Shown here piece after piece: positions 9,520-15,637 of a stretch of 18,390 nucleotides of DNA (its first letter is position 1; each line of letters opens with the position of its first letter). The stretch lies in the NCBI GenBank assembly GCA_003132905.1, contig PKZC01000274.1, forward strand, positions 1 to 18,390, in the 5' to 3' direction. Source of the stretch: Bryobacterales bacterium (GTDB lineage: Bacteria > Acidobacteriota > Terriglobia > Bryobacterales > Bryobacteraceae). The position numbers and the translations under genes were made by a program. The notes beneath the pieces were generated by a model. The model ran no database searches, was not told the origin of the DNA, and was given only the letters and a program-made list of their open reading frames with translations.

Positions 9520-9547
9520 CTTATAGCATGGACATGCACCTGTTCAA
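9520..9547 (-). promoter_or_regulatory. Promoter candidate for the three-gene secreted-protein operon
   Basis: Read on the - strand, TTGAAC (9542-9547) and TATAAG (9520-9525) are separated by 16 bases, and TGC directly before the -10 gives an extended -10 (TGCTATAAG). The expected start of transcription is around 9513, practically at the ATG of the first gene, implying a leaderless or very short-leader transcript. That fits the lack of a Shine-Dalgarno before that ATG. Confidence 0.45.
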
Positions 9548-9632
9548 AGAAGATTTCATTGCCGAAACTGCCCTTCAGTACCACGCGGGCTAGAGGTACC
9601 TGAGCGATTCATACTTTTGGTTTGCTGTCCGA

Positions 9633-9651
9633 TTAGACAAAGCAGGTCTAA
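9633..9651. promoter_or_regulatory. Inverted repeat in the divergent intergenic region
   Basis: TTAGAC (9633-9638) and GTCTAA (9646-9651) are perfect 6-base arms around AAAGCAG, 23 bases before the ATG of the GGDEF-like gene. The right arm overlaps a possible -10 (TCTAAT, 9647-9652) on the + strand; the only matching -35 (TTGCTG) sits 19 bases upstream, so the promoter is weak. The site could control the + strand gene or the divergent operon. Confidence 0.3.
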
Positions 9652-9673
9652 TGAGTGACGCTGCGTAGCGGCC

Positions 9674-10591
9674 ATGCAACCAACTTCCAAACAACCGCCT
9701 TCGAAACCGAGCGAGCAGGTGCCGCTGGAGGATTGCCTGCGAATTCTACTGCGGGGGATTCAGAACCATCCAGTGATCGCCGAGGGAGCCGACGGCCAGG
9801 AGTTTCGTGCGCAGCTGGCGGCCTTGGAAGGCCAGCTCCAAGGGAACGCGAACGCGCGCCAGGTGGTGGACTCCGCGGTGGAAGTACTGAGCGAATACGA
9901 GGCCCAGACGAATGAGGTGATTGCCCGGCAGAAATCCGGCCTTTCGCAAACTGTGGAGCGCTGGAATTCGGTAGAAGAGCAGATCAAGGCTATTTCGTCG
10001 CAAGAAGATCTGGAAGCTGCCAAGATGCGTCTTCTCGAACAGATCACCTCGGCGCGCACAGAGGTTCTTGAGGTGGTTGGTAACCCAGATAGCCAAGCTT
10101 CAGGCGGGGCAATCGAACCATCGCGAACATCGGCCAGCATGCCTGTCGTGGACCCGCTTACCGGTTTGGCTTCACGGGCCTATGCTGAGTTTGAACTGGG
10201 GCGGGCGCTAGGACAATCCGACGATTGCTACCTGGCGCTCTTCATCGTGAAACGCCTGGCGCTTATCAACGCCAAGTTTGGATACTCGCGAGGCGACCAG
10301 GTGCTGCTCAAAGTGGTTCTGCATCTAGGACAATCCTTGCCGGGGTTCGACAAACTATTTCGCTGGTCGCCCTGCGCGTTTCTCGCCGTGGCGCCACCCC
10401 CAACGTCCTACAAAGAATTGCGCGCCAAGGTGCAGGTGGTTGAGCTTACACGCCTGACGCCGACGCTTGAGTGGGAAGGCCGTAGCGCCATGGTGCCGGT
10501 AGTAATCGACTGCCGAATCATTTCCGTGAAGGACTTCGGAACGGCGTCCGATCTGTTTCTACGACTGGATACGCTGGCTGCGGACGCCTAG
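9674..10591 (+). CDS. Degenerate GGDEF-domain protein with N-terminal helical region
   Basis: A 305-residue cytoplasmic protein. Residues 18-135 are predicted helical and coiled-coil-like, with no recognisable sensor domain. Residues 157-305 follow the diguanylate cyclase fold: the DPLTGL entry motif (160-165), then LALFIVKRLALINAKFGYSRGDQVL, which matches the substrate-binding helix region. Where active cyclases have R-Y-GGDEF, this protein has R230-W231-SPCAF (232-236). The metal- and GTP-binding residues of that loop are gone, and I see no clear RxxD inhibitory site. It is therefore unlikely to make c-di-GMP and may instead bind nucleotides or proteins. The ATG at 9674 is the only start after an in-frame TGA at 9656; there is no strong Shine-Dalgarno. 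It converges on the MFS gene with a 13-base gap. Confidence 0.75.
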   Translation: MQPTSKQPPSKPSEQVPLEDCLRILLRGIQNHPVIAEGADGQEFRAQLAALEGQLQGNANARQVVDSAVEVLSEYEAQTNEVIARQKSGLSQTVERWNSVEEQIKAISSQEDLEAAKMRLLEQITSARTEVLEVVGNPDSQASGGAIEPSRTSASMPVVDPLTGLASRAYAEFELGRALGQSDDCYLALFIVKRLALINAKFGYSRGDQVLLKVVLHLGQSLPGFDKLFRWSPCAFLAVAPPPTSYKELRAKVQVVELTRLTPTLEWEGRSAMVPVVIDCRIISVKDFGTASDLFLRLDTLAADA

Positions 10592-10604
10592 AACTTCAGC
10601 ACAA

Positions 10605-12203
10605 CTAATGCATCGGCGGAGCTGCGCCGCGCGGCTTGGCCGGCTTCATGAAGAACATCAGCGGGATCAGCGCCACGCACACCCAGGCCAGTAATCGAAA
10701 AACATCTACGTAAGCCACCATAGAAGATTGCCGCAACAATTCACCATACAACAGGGCTTGCGCCTGTTGCGCCGCCTGCGTGGGACTGGATCCAGCCGCC
10801 TGCAGCGCGCCCTGCAAACTGTGCAGCCTGTTGGCGTAGATCGGATTGAACGCCGACACATGCCCCGCCAGGTTGTTTTGCGAGACTTGCGCCAATCGGG
10901 TCTGCGCGGCGGCCACCAGCGAGATCCCCACGCTGCCACCCAGGTTGCGCGTCAAGTTAATCAAGCCGGTGGCACTGTTAGTCTTCTCGCGCGGTACAGA
11001 TGCGAAGGCCATCACGTTGATGGGCACAAACAAAAGGGGCATTCCGGCACGCGAGATCGTCCAGGTGGCGACGAACTGCCAGAAGCCGGTTTGCAAGCTT
11101 AATTCGGAAAGGCGGTACATTCCGGCGGCCAGAATCACGAAGCCGCACACCACTAACCAGCGCGGTTGAACGATGCCGAGCAGACGTCCGACGATCGGCA
11201 TCACGAACAGAGTCACGATGCCGCCTGGAGAGAGTACCAAGCCCGCCCATTGAGCGGTGTAGCCCATCTGCGTCTGCAGCAGAATCGGCAGCAGCACGGT
11301 GGTCCCATACATGACCACGCCCATGGCGAACATCAGAAACGTGGCCATGCTGTAGTTACGCTGCGCAAACAGGCGCAGATCGACAAGCGGTTGAGTTTGG
11401 CGTAACTCCCAGACGATGACAGCAGCCAAACCGAGAATTCCTATCACGGCGCAGGTGATGATGAAGGGGGATTCGAACCAATCCTCGGTCTGGCCCTTAT
11501 CCAGCATCACCTGCAGGAACCCGAGACCGACGCTCAGCAGGCCCAATCCGATGAAATCGATCTTGAGTCCCTGCTGGAGTGTCTTGCGGACTAAATAAGG
11601 TGGGTCCTGAACCAGAGCCAGAGTCATCAAAATTGCCACCACGCCCACCGGCACATTGATGAAAAAGATCCAGCGCCACGAGAAACTGTCGGTGATCCAA
11701 CCGCCCAGCGTGGGACCAATGATGGGCGCTACGACGACGCCCATGCCATACACCGCCATCGCCATGCCTTGCTTTTTGCGCGAAAAGCTCTCCACCAATA
11801 TGGCCTGCGAAATCGGCTGAAGACCGCCGCCTCCCGCGCCCTGGAGGACTCGAAAGAAAATGAGCAGGAAAAGATTGGGCGCGAGGCCGCACAGAAACGA
11901 GCTGATGGTGAAGATGATCACGCAGCCGATGAACAGGCGCTTGCGTCCGAACAGCATCGAAAGCCAGCCGGTGAGCGGCAGCACGATCGCGTTCGAGATC
12001 AGATACGAAGTAAGAACCCAGGTGCTTTCATCCACACTGGCGGAGAGGCTGCCCGCGATGTGAGGAAGCGAGACGTTGGCGATGCTGGTGTCCAGCACTT
12101 CCATGAACGTCGCCAGCATCACCGTGGCGGCGATCAACCACGGGCTGACGCTAGGGGTCCAGGGGACGGGCGGATTCAGGGCTGGCGCATCGGCTACCGC
12201 CAC
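10605..12203 (-). CDS. DHA2-family (EmrB/QacA-type) MFS efflux permease
   Basis: An inner-membrane drug:proton antiporter-type protein of 532 residues, the usual length for 14-TM DHA2 permeases. Family marks include LDTSIANVSLP in the first membrane helix (37-47), motif A GWLSMLFGRKRLF (79-91), the motif C region GMGVVVAPIIGPTLGG (153-168) that is typical of exporters, FFINVPVG (180-187), and LTRNLGGSVGISL near the end. Substrate cannot be assigned. No EmrA/HlyD adaptor or TolC-like gene lies in the window. The start is GTG at 12203, 9 bases after the stop of the cytidylate-kinase-like gene; AAGGAG lies within the end of that gene, about 13 bases away, which is a long spacing. The two genes are probably co-transcribed. 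Confidence 0.93.
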   Translation of the reverse strand: MAVADAPALNPPVPWTPSVSPWLIAATVMLATFMEVLDTSIANVSLPHIAGSLSASVDESTWVLTSYLISNAIVLPLTGWLSMLFGRKRLFIGCVIIFTISSFLCGLAPNLFLLIFFRVLQGAGGGGLQPISQAILVESFSRKKQGMAMAVYGMGVVVAPIIGPTLGGWITDSFSWRWIFFINVPVGVVAILMTLALVQDPPYLVRKTLQQGLKIDFIGLGLLSVGLGFLQVMLDKGQTEDWFESPFIITCAVIGILGLAAVIVWELRQTQPLVDLRLFAQRNYSMATFLMFAMGVVMYGTTVLLPILLQTQMGYTAQWAGLVLSPGGIVTLFVMPIVGRLLGIVQPRWLVVCGFVILAAGMYRLSELSLQTGFWQFVATWTISRAGMPLLFVPINVMAFASVPREKTNSATGLINLTRNLGGSVGISLVAAAQTRLAQVSQNNLAGHVSAFNPIYANRLHSLQGALQAAGSSPTQAAQQAQALLYGELLRQSSMVAYVDVFRLLAWVCVALIPLMFFMKPAKPRGAAPPMH

Positions 12204-12212
12204 GTAAGCCGC

Positions 12213-12869
12213 TTAGCTCCTTCCCTGCCAAGTCAGGTCGGACGGAATCTTTTGCGCGGCCATGCTGTGAACTTGGTTCAGGATGGTATCGATCACAACG
12301 TCGTCGCCCACCCGCGAGTTGATCATCAGATCGTAGAGCTCGCGCGTGGGCCATTCCATCCCGAAATACTTGCGAACGAAAATCACGCGCTGGCGATCGA
12401 CGTTTTCGATCTCGTCGATGGCCTGGTCTTCGCTCTTGCCCGCCTCGCGAAGGCGGCGGATTTTCTCCTCATGCGAGGCATAGACAAAGACGTGAAAGGT
12501 GTCGGGGCGGCCGCGCAGAAGGAAGGGCGCGCCGCGTCCCACGATCACCGAGTTACCCTCCGCTGCCGCTCCAGAGATGACGCGCCGCATGAAATCGACC
12601 ATGCTATCGGCGTCGAAATGATCCATGCCGCGGACCGCGACGCTTTGCTCCATGCTGCCCCGCATGAAGACCTTCATCAGCCGGTAGAACAGCGAATCGC
12701 AGCGTTCGTCCATGCGCTCGACGACGGCCTGATCCACTTTGGCGACGCGCGCGATCTCGCAGGTGAGCTCCTGATCCCAAAGCTTCCAGCCGAGCCGGGC
12801 TGCCAGTTTTTTCGCGATAACGCCGCCGCCCGCGCCGTATTCGCGCTCGACGGTGATGGTCCGGATCAC
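12213..12869 (-). CDS. Cytidylate kinase-like family P-loop protein
   Basis: A 218-residue protein of the cytidylate-kinase-like family (the AAK6/PF13189 type rather than canonical Cmk). The N-terminus ITVEREYGAGGGVIAKKLA (5-23) is the divergent P-loop of the family. VIVGRGAPFLLRGRPDTFHVFVYA (108-131) is the conserved core, and DRQRVIFVRKYFG with a following YDLMINS is the lid and C-terminal signature. A phosphotransfer reaction on a nucleotide or related small molecule is likely; the substrate is unproven for this group. The start is GTG at 12869 with GGAGGA about 8 bases upstream. It is followed closely by the MFS permease gene on the same strand, a pairing with no obvious functional logic. 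Confidence 0.9.
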   Translation of the reverse strand: MIRTITVEREYGAGGGVIAKKLAARLGWKLWDQELTCEIARVAKVDQAVVERMDERCDSLFYRLMKVFMRGSMEQSVAVRGMDHFDADSMVDFMRRVISGAAAEGNSVIVGRGAPFLLRGRPDTFHVFVYASHEEKIRRLREAGKSEDQAIDEIENVDRQRVIFVRKYFGMEWPTRELYDLMINSRVGDDVVIDTILNQVHSMAAQKIPSDLTWQGRS

Positions 12870-12918
12870 GCCCTGGTCCTCCCGCGTTTATTTTACGCCA
12901 GGGCCGGGTCGGCTAAGG

Positions 12919-12933
12919 AATGAGCGGCTCATT
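12919..12933. promoter_or_regulatory. 15-base palindrome upstream of the kinase-like/MFS pair
   Basis: AATGAGC-G-GCTCATT is a perfect palindrome with a single central base, about 50 bases upstream of the - strand GTG at 12869 and about 65 bases before the first ArsR-type operator on the other side. It is well placed for a repressor of the - strand operon. A TAAAAT sequence lies nearer that gene, but I find no good -35 for it. Confidence 0.3.
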
Positions 12934-12983
12934 TCGAGACGATTTTCATCGGCCGGGGTGAGCTGCCACGGTTTTTTTGCAAA

Positions 12984-13001
12984 TGCAACTTTCTGGTTGC
13001 A
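12984..13001. promoter_or_regulatory. Operator A, TGCAAC-N6-GTTGCA
   Basis: An 18-base inverted repeat with perfect 6-base arms. Its right arm overlaps the -35 box of the promoter that drives the SRPBCC-ArsR operon. The same arms and spacer length recur 41 bases downstream, about four helical turns. A further TTGCA half-site lies just to the left at 12977-12981. The likely ligand is the ArsR-type protein of the same operon. Confidence 0.65.
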
Positions 13002-13025
13002 AATCAGGAACGGTTCCGGTATCGT
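12997..13025 (+). promoter_or_regulatory. Promoter of the SRPBCC-ArsR operon
   Basis: TTGCAA (12997-13002) and TATCGT (13020-13025) are separated by 17 bases. Transcription would begin near 13032, giving a leader of only about a dozen bases before the ATG at 13044. The -35 lies in operator A and the start of transcription in operator B, an arrangement suited to repression. Confidence 0.5.
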
Positions 13026-13042
13026 GCAACCTGGAGGTTGCA
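13025..13042. promoter_or_regulatory. Operator B, TGCAAC-N6-GTTGCA, covering the start of transcription and RBS
   Basis: A second copy of the operator, with arms extending to 8 perfect bases (TGCAACCT/AGGTTGCA around GG). It begins at the last base of the -10 box and covers the Shine-Dalgarno GGAGG (13033-13037) that decides the ATG at 13044, 6 bases on. Bound repressor would cover the start of transcription; as RNA, the transcribed part would be too short for a stable hairpin. Confidence 0.65.
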
Positions 13043-13043
13043 T

Positions 13044-13532
13044 ATGAGCACAGACCGGATTGAGAAGAAAGTTCTTCTCCACGCACCACGAACGCGAGTG
13101 TGGCGCGCGCTATCGGATTCGGCCGAATTCGGCACTTGGTTCGGCGTGAAGTTCGATGGCCCATTTCAAGCCGGCGCTACCATGCAGGGGGTGATGGTCC
13201 CGACCACGGTAAATGAAGAAGTGGCGAAGGCGCAGAAACCATATGAAGGCAAGGCGTTCGAAATCACCATCGATCAGATGGAACCGGAGCGGCTATTCTC
13301 GTTCCGTTGGCATCCCTACGCGATGGAACCGGGGGTCGACTACTCGAAAGAGCCGGCCACGCTGGTAGTCTTCACTCTAGAGGAAGCAGACGGTGGTATT
13401 CTGCTGACCGTCAGCGAATCTGGTTTCGATCGAATTCCGCTCGAGCGCCGAGCCAAAGCGTTTACGGCCAACGAGCAAGGCTGGGGCATGTCAGTGAAGC
13501 TGATCGAGGCCTACCTTGTCCGCACGCCGTAG
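13044..13532 (+). CDS. SRPBCC (AHSA1/START-like) domain protein
   Basis: A 162-residue single-domain protein of the SRPBCC superfamily, the AHSA1-like group that forms a helix-grip hydrophobic pocket. The N-terminus IEKKVLLHAPRTRVWRALSDSAEFGTWFG is the classic first strand and helices. The middle PYEGKAFEITIDQMEPERLFSFRWHP and the C-terminal GWGMSVKLIEAYL helix complete the fold. Ligand unknown. The start is ATG at 13044, set by GGAGG at 13033-13037; a TTG at 13038 would leave no room for ribosome binding. It overlaps the ArsR-type gene by 17 bases. Such pairs are common, and the repressor probably controls this gene through the operators upstream. Confidence 0.9.
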   Translation: MSTDRIEKKVLLHAPRTRVWRALSDSAEFGTWFGVKFDGPFQAGATMQGVMVPTTVNEEVAKAQKPYEGKAFEITIDQMEPERLFSFRWHPYAMEPGVDYSKEPATLVVFTLEEADGGILLTVSESGFDRIPLERRAKAFTANEQGWGMSVKLIEAYLVRTP

Positions 13533-13863
13533 CTCGAAAGCGGCGGCAGAAGCGGCCAGATCGGCGTCGCTATTTGCAGCGCTGGGAGATACAACGCGCC
13601 TCCGGCTGGTCTTTCGTCTGTGCGATAACGGACCACTGTCCATCACCAGGCTCACGGAAGGCTCCAAAGTTACGCGCCAGGCGGTTACCAAGCACCTGCG
13701 GGTGATGCAGGACGTGGGTCTGGTGCGGAGCACTTGGCAGGGACGCGAGAGCGTTTGGCAGTTGGAACTGCAGCGTCTCAAAGACGCGCAGCGCTATCTG
13801 GATTTGATTTCGAAGCAGTGGGACGAAGCGCTGGACCGTCTGCGTGCATTTGTGGAAAAGTAA
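13516..13863 (+). CDS. ArsR-type winged-helix transcriptional repressor
   Basis: A 115-residue DNA-binding protein with the ArsR-like winged helix: LFAALGDTTRLRLVFRLCDNG (first helices), SITRLTEGSKVTRQAVTKHLRVMQ (helix-turn-helix) and LVRSTWQGRESVWQLE (wing), followed by a C-terminal dimerisation helix. The ELCVCDL metal site of metal-sensing members is absent and only one cysteine is present, so metal sensing is unlikely. The start is TTG at 13516 with GAGG at 13506-13509, 6 bases away, inside the end of the SRPBCC gene; no other in-frame start preserves the first helix. It is the probable ligand of the paired TGCAAC-N6-GTTGCA operators, giving autoregulation. Confidence 0.9.
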   Translation: MSARRSSKAAAEAARSASLFAALGDTTRLRLVFRLCDNGPLSITRLTEGSKVTRQAVTKHLRVMQDVGLVRSTWQGRESVWQLELQRLKDAQRYLDLISKQWDEALDRLRAFVEK

Positions 13864-13881
13864 GATGCAAGGTGTGACGGA

Positions 13882-14113
13882 ATGGATGATACGACCATTA
13901 ACTACGTTATTTATATCGCCACAACGCCCAAGAATCTGTGGGATACGCTGACGAATCGCGCTGAAGAAAAACTGGGGCAAAGTAATCCTTACTGGCGAAC
14001 CCACGGAGGTGCGGTTTGAATTGTCGCCCCGGGAATCTTGGCCGGAAACAATGAGCAGCTTCAAGACTTACATAGAAACTGGCCGCTCTCTTCGGTTCGG
14101 GTGGAAGCATTGA
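13882..14113 (+). pseudogene. Remnant of a second SRPBCC/AHSA1 gene (frameshifted, internally deleted)
   Basis: Eighteen bases after the ArsR stop, an ATG at 13882 opens 45 codons whose start, TINYVIYIATTPKNLWDTLTN, is a typical SRPBCC first strand and helix. That frame ends at TGA 14017-14019. From about 13970 a different frame gives NWGKVILTGEPTEVRFELSP and then ESWPETMSSFKTYIETGRSL, the characteristic last helix of the same family, ending at TGA 14111-14113. Together they cover only about half of a normal ~150-residue domain, so the middle is lost as well as the frame. An ArsR-SRPBCC gene order is common, so this was probably the third gene of the operon. It is not functional unless the first 45 codons have a use of their own. 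Confidence 0.72.
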
Positions 14114-14122
14114 CGCAAACCT

Positions 14123-14131
14123 TGATATTCT
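14123..14131 (+). promoter_or_regulatory. Extended -10 candidate before the SMP-30-like gene
   Basis: TGA followed by TATTCT (14126-14131) has the extended -10 form and would start RNA near 14138, leaving room for the Shine-Dalgarno at 14146-14150. There is no matching -35. It lies just past the SRPBCC remnant. Confidence 0.25.
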
Positions 14132-14154
14132 GAAACCCGGAAATGGGAGGGATG

Positions 14155-15207
14155 ATGAAATCGATAGGAACGCTTGCGGCCGCTTTGTTCGCGATGGTGG
14201 CTTGGAGCCAAATTCCGATGCCGGCCGGCAAGACGACTGGTCCGGGAGTGCAGGCTGCACGCGACTCCAAAGAGCCTGAGGTATTGAAGACCTGCAAGGT
14301 GCCGCCTCCAACGACGGGCGGGCGGGGTCCGGCGCGAGGTCCGGCTCCCGCTGCCACGCCCGAGGGATCCAAAGAAGTAACGGCGATTCCTGGCGTGATC
14401 GCGGCCGGACAGCAGTGGAAAGAGATTTGGGAAGTGGACGGCAACAACGCCGACGGGATTATTGCCACCAAAGACGGCGGGATTCTGATCGCGCAGAACG
14501 ACAATAGCGACGTAGTCAAGCTGGATAAAGATGGTAAAACATCGGTCGCCTATATGGACACCAATACCGGTGGTGCGGTGGCGATGAACTCCAAGGGCGC
14601 GCTGTTCGTGGACAATCGCGGGCTGAATGCGTCTGTAGAAGAGCTAGCACCGAAGCGCAAGACGCTGGCGAACAAATACAATGGCGATTCCTTCGATTGC
14701 ATCGGCGTCGTGCTCAACGATCTGACGGCCGACAGCAAGGGCGGCGTGTACTTCACCATGGGCGGCGTGTTTTACGCGGACTCGCAAGGCAAGGTCACCA
14801 AGTATGGCGAAAATCTTTTCACCAATGGTATTGTTCTCAGCGCCGACGAGAAACATCTGTTCGTCACCAATGGCCCGACGGTGGCGGAATTTGACGTGCA
14901 GAAAGATGGCTCGCTCACCAACCAGCGCGAGTTCGCGAAGCTGCAGGGCGGCGGATTCGGCGGCGACGGCAGCACATTCGATTCTGAAGGACGGCTCTAC
15001 GTGACGACGAATGGCGGCGTGAACGTGATCGGAACCGACGGCAAGAATCTCGGCTTGATCCCGACACCGCGCGACGTTATTAGTGTGACGTTCAGCGGAC
15101 CGGACCGAAAGACGCTGTACGCGGTTTCCAGGGACAACGCGACGAATAAGGACTGGATTATCGCGATCCAGACGATTGCGCAGGGGCCGAAGGGGCGCGG
15201 AAAGTAG
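14155..15207 (+). CDS. Secreted SMP-30/gluconolactonase-like beta-propeller protein
   Basis: A 350-residue exported protein. The signal peptide is MKSIGTLAAALFAMVAWSQ, followed by a Pro/Gly/Ala-rich linker (about 20-75). A six-blade propeller of the SMP-30/LRE type spans about 85-340. Family features are VLNDLTADSKGGVYFT (N188), FTNGIVLSADEKHLFVTN (222-239) and GGDGSTFDSEGRLYV (D271), the usual positions for two metal ligands. The first ligand, the glutamate of the EGP motif, appears replaced (NADG, 98-101), so lactonase activity is doubtful. The frame could begin at 14143 or 14152, but GGAGG at 14146-14150 lies inside or against those starts. The ATG at 14155 is 4 bases downstream of it and gives the best signal peptide. 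A stand-alone gene. Confidence 0.85.
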   Translation: MKSIGTLAAALFAMVAWSQIPMPAGKTTGPGVQAARDSKEPEVLKTCKVPPPTTGGRGPARGPAPAATPEGSKEVTAIPGVIAAGQQWKEIWEVDGNNADGIIATKDGGILIAQNDNSDVVKLDKDGKTSVAYMDTNTGGAVAMNSKGALFVDNRGLNASVEELAPKRKTLANKYNGDSFDCIGVVLNDLTADSKGGVYFTMGGVFYADSQGKVTKYGENLFTNGIVLSADEKHLFVTNGPTVAEFDVQKDGSLTNQREFAKLQGGGFGGDGSTFDSEGRLYVTTNGGVNVIGTDGKNLGLIPTPRDVISVTFSGPDRKTLYAVSRDNATNKDWIIAIQTIAQGPKGRGK

Positions 15208-15224
15208 CGCTAACACCCGCGGCT

Positions 15225-15240
15225 GTCTCTCCTGGGAGAC
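15225..15240 (+). terminator. Weak hairpin after the SMP-30-like gene
   Basis: GTCTCT and GGGAGAC fold into a five- to six-pair stem (one T-G pair) with a small loop, 18 bases after the stop. No run of T follows, so intrinsic termination is doubtful. The rest of 15241-15316 shows nothing I can name. Confidence 0.2.
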
Positions 15241-15316
15241 TACTCCTGCCTATTCCAACGCAGCGACAACAAACGATTTAGAGATTTCTTGCCCTTGTTT
15301 TCGCACTGGAAGATGA

Positions 15317-15637
15317 ATGAAAAATCCACTTCCGGTCTCCGGCTGTCCAGGCAGCGCGCCAATCTCCGCCGTGCGCATTCAAGTGATTCCAGGGCTGGAC
15401 CCGGCAGTGTCGGTTGGAACATCGGCGATGTTGTCCGTTACGGAGCCGGATGTAAGTTTCGCCAATACCGCGAAAGTTCTCTTTCCGAACTGGGGCGATT
15501 ACGATGTTCATGAAGGTTTCTCCGAAACGCTTTCGCTGGCCTGCCAGGATGGAACGAACTGTCTGACCAGCGATGCGTTTTCACTGTGGCCGGAGTATGC
15601 GTACTATCCGGTTCTGGTGGCTTTGTGGCAGCATTGA
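15317..15637 (+). CDS. Hypothetical protein, possible fragment of a secreted protein
   Basis: A frame of 106 residues that I do not recognise. The composition looks like real coding sequence: balanced residues, three cysteines (C10, C76, C82), a beta-rich central part (VRIQVIPGLDPAVSVGTSAM) and an aromatic C-terminus (LWPEYAYYPVLVALWQH). There is no signal peptide or membrane helix, although the central part reads like an extracellular beta-sandwich, so it could be the tail of a secreted protein that lost its start. GGAAGA at 15308-15313 precedes the ATG by 3 bases, a poor spacing. Its TGA is followed with no gap by the GTG of the next gene, which suggests coupling and supports translation. 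Confidence 0.45.
   Translation: MKNPLPVSGCPGSAPISAVRIQVIPGLDPAVSVGTSAMLSVTEPDVSFANTAKVLFPNWGDYDVHEGFSETLSLACQDGTNCLTSDAFSLWPEYAYYPVLVALWQH

Noticed and set aside
8046..9584. Longer form of the first secreted paralog, starting at GTG 9584
   Set aside because: It would begin upstream of the predicted promoter and place 24 extra residues before an already long signal-peptide N-region.
11769..12923. + strand open frame (384 codons) spanning the MFS and kinase-like genes
   Set aside because: It is antisense across two well-supported genes, and its histidine/arginine/aspartate-rich translation is typical of a shadow frame.
13907..14519. - strand open frames across the SRPBCC remnant and the SMP-30-like gene
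   Set aside because: They run antisense to recognisable coding sequence and have no domain or ribosome-binding site.
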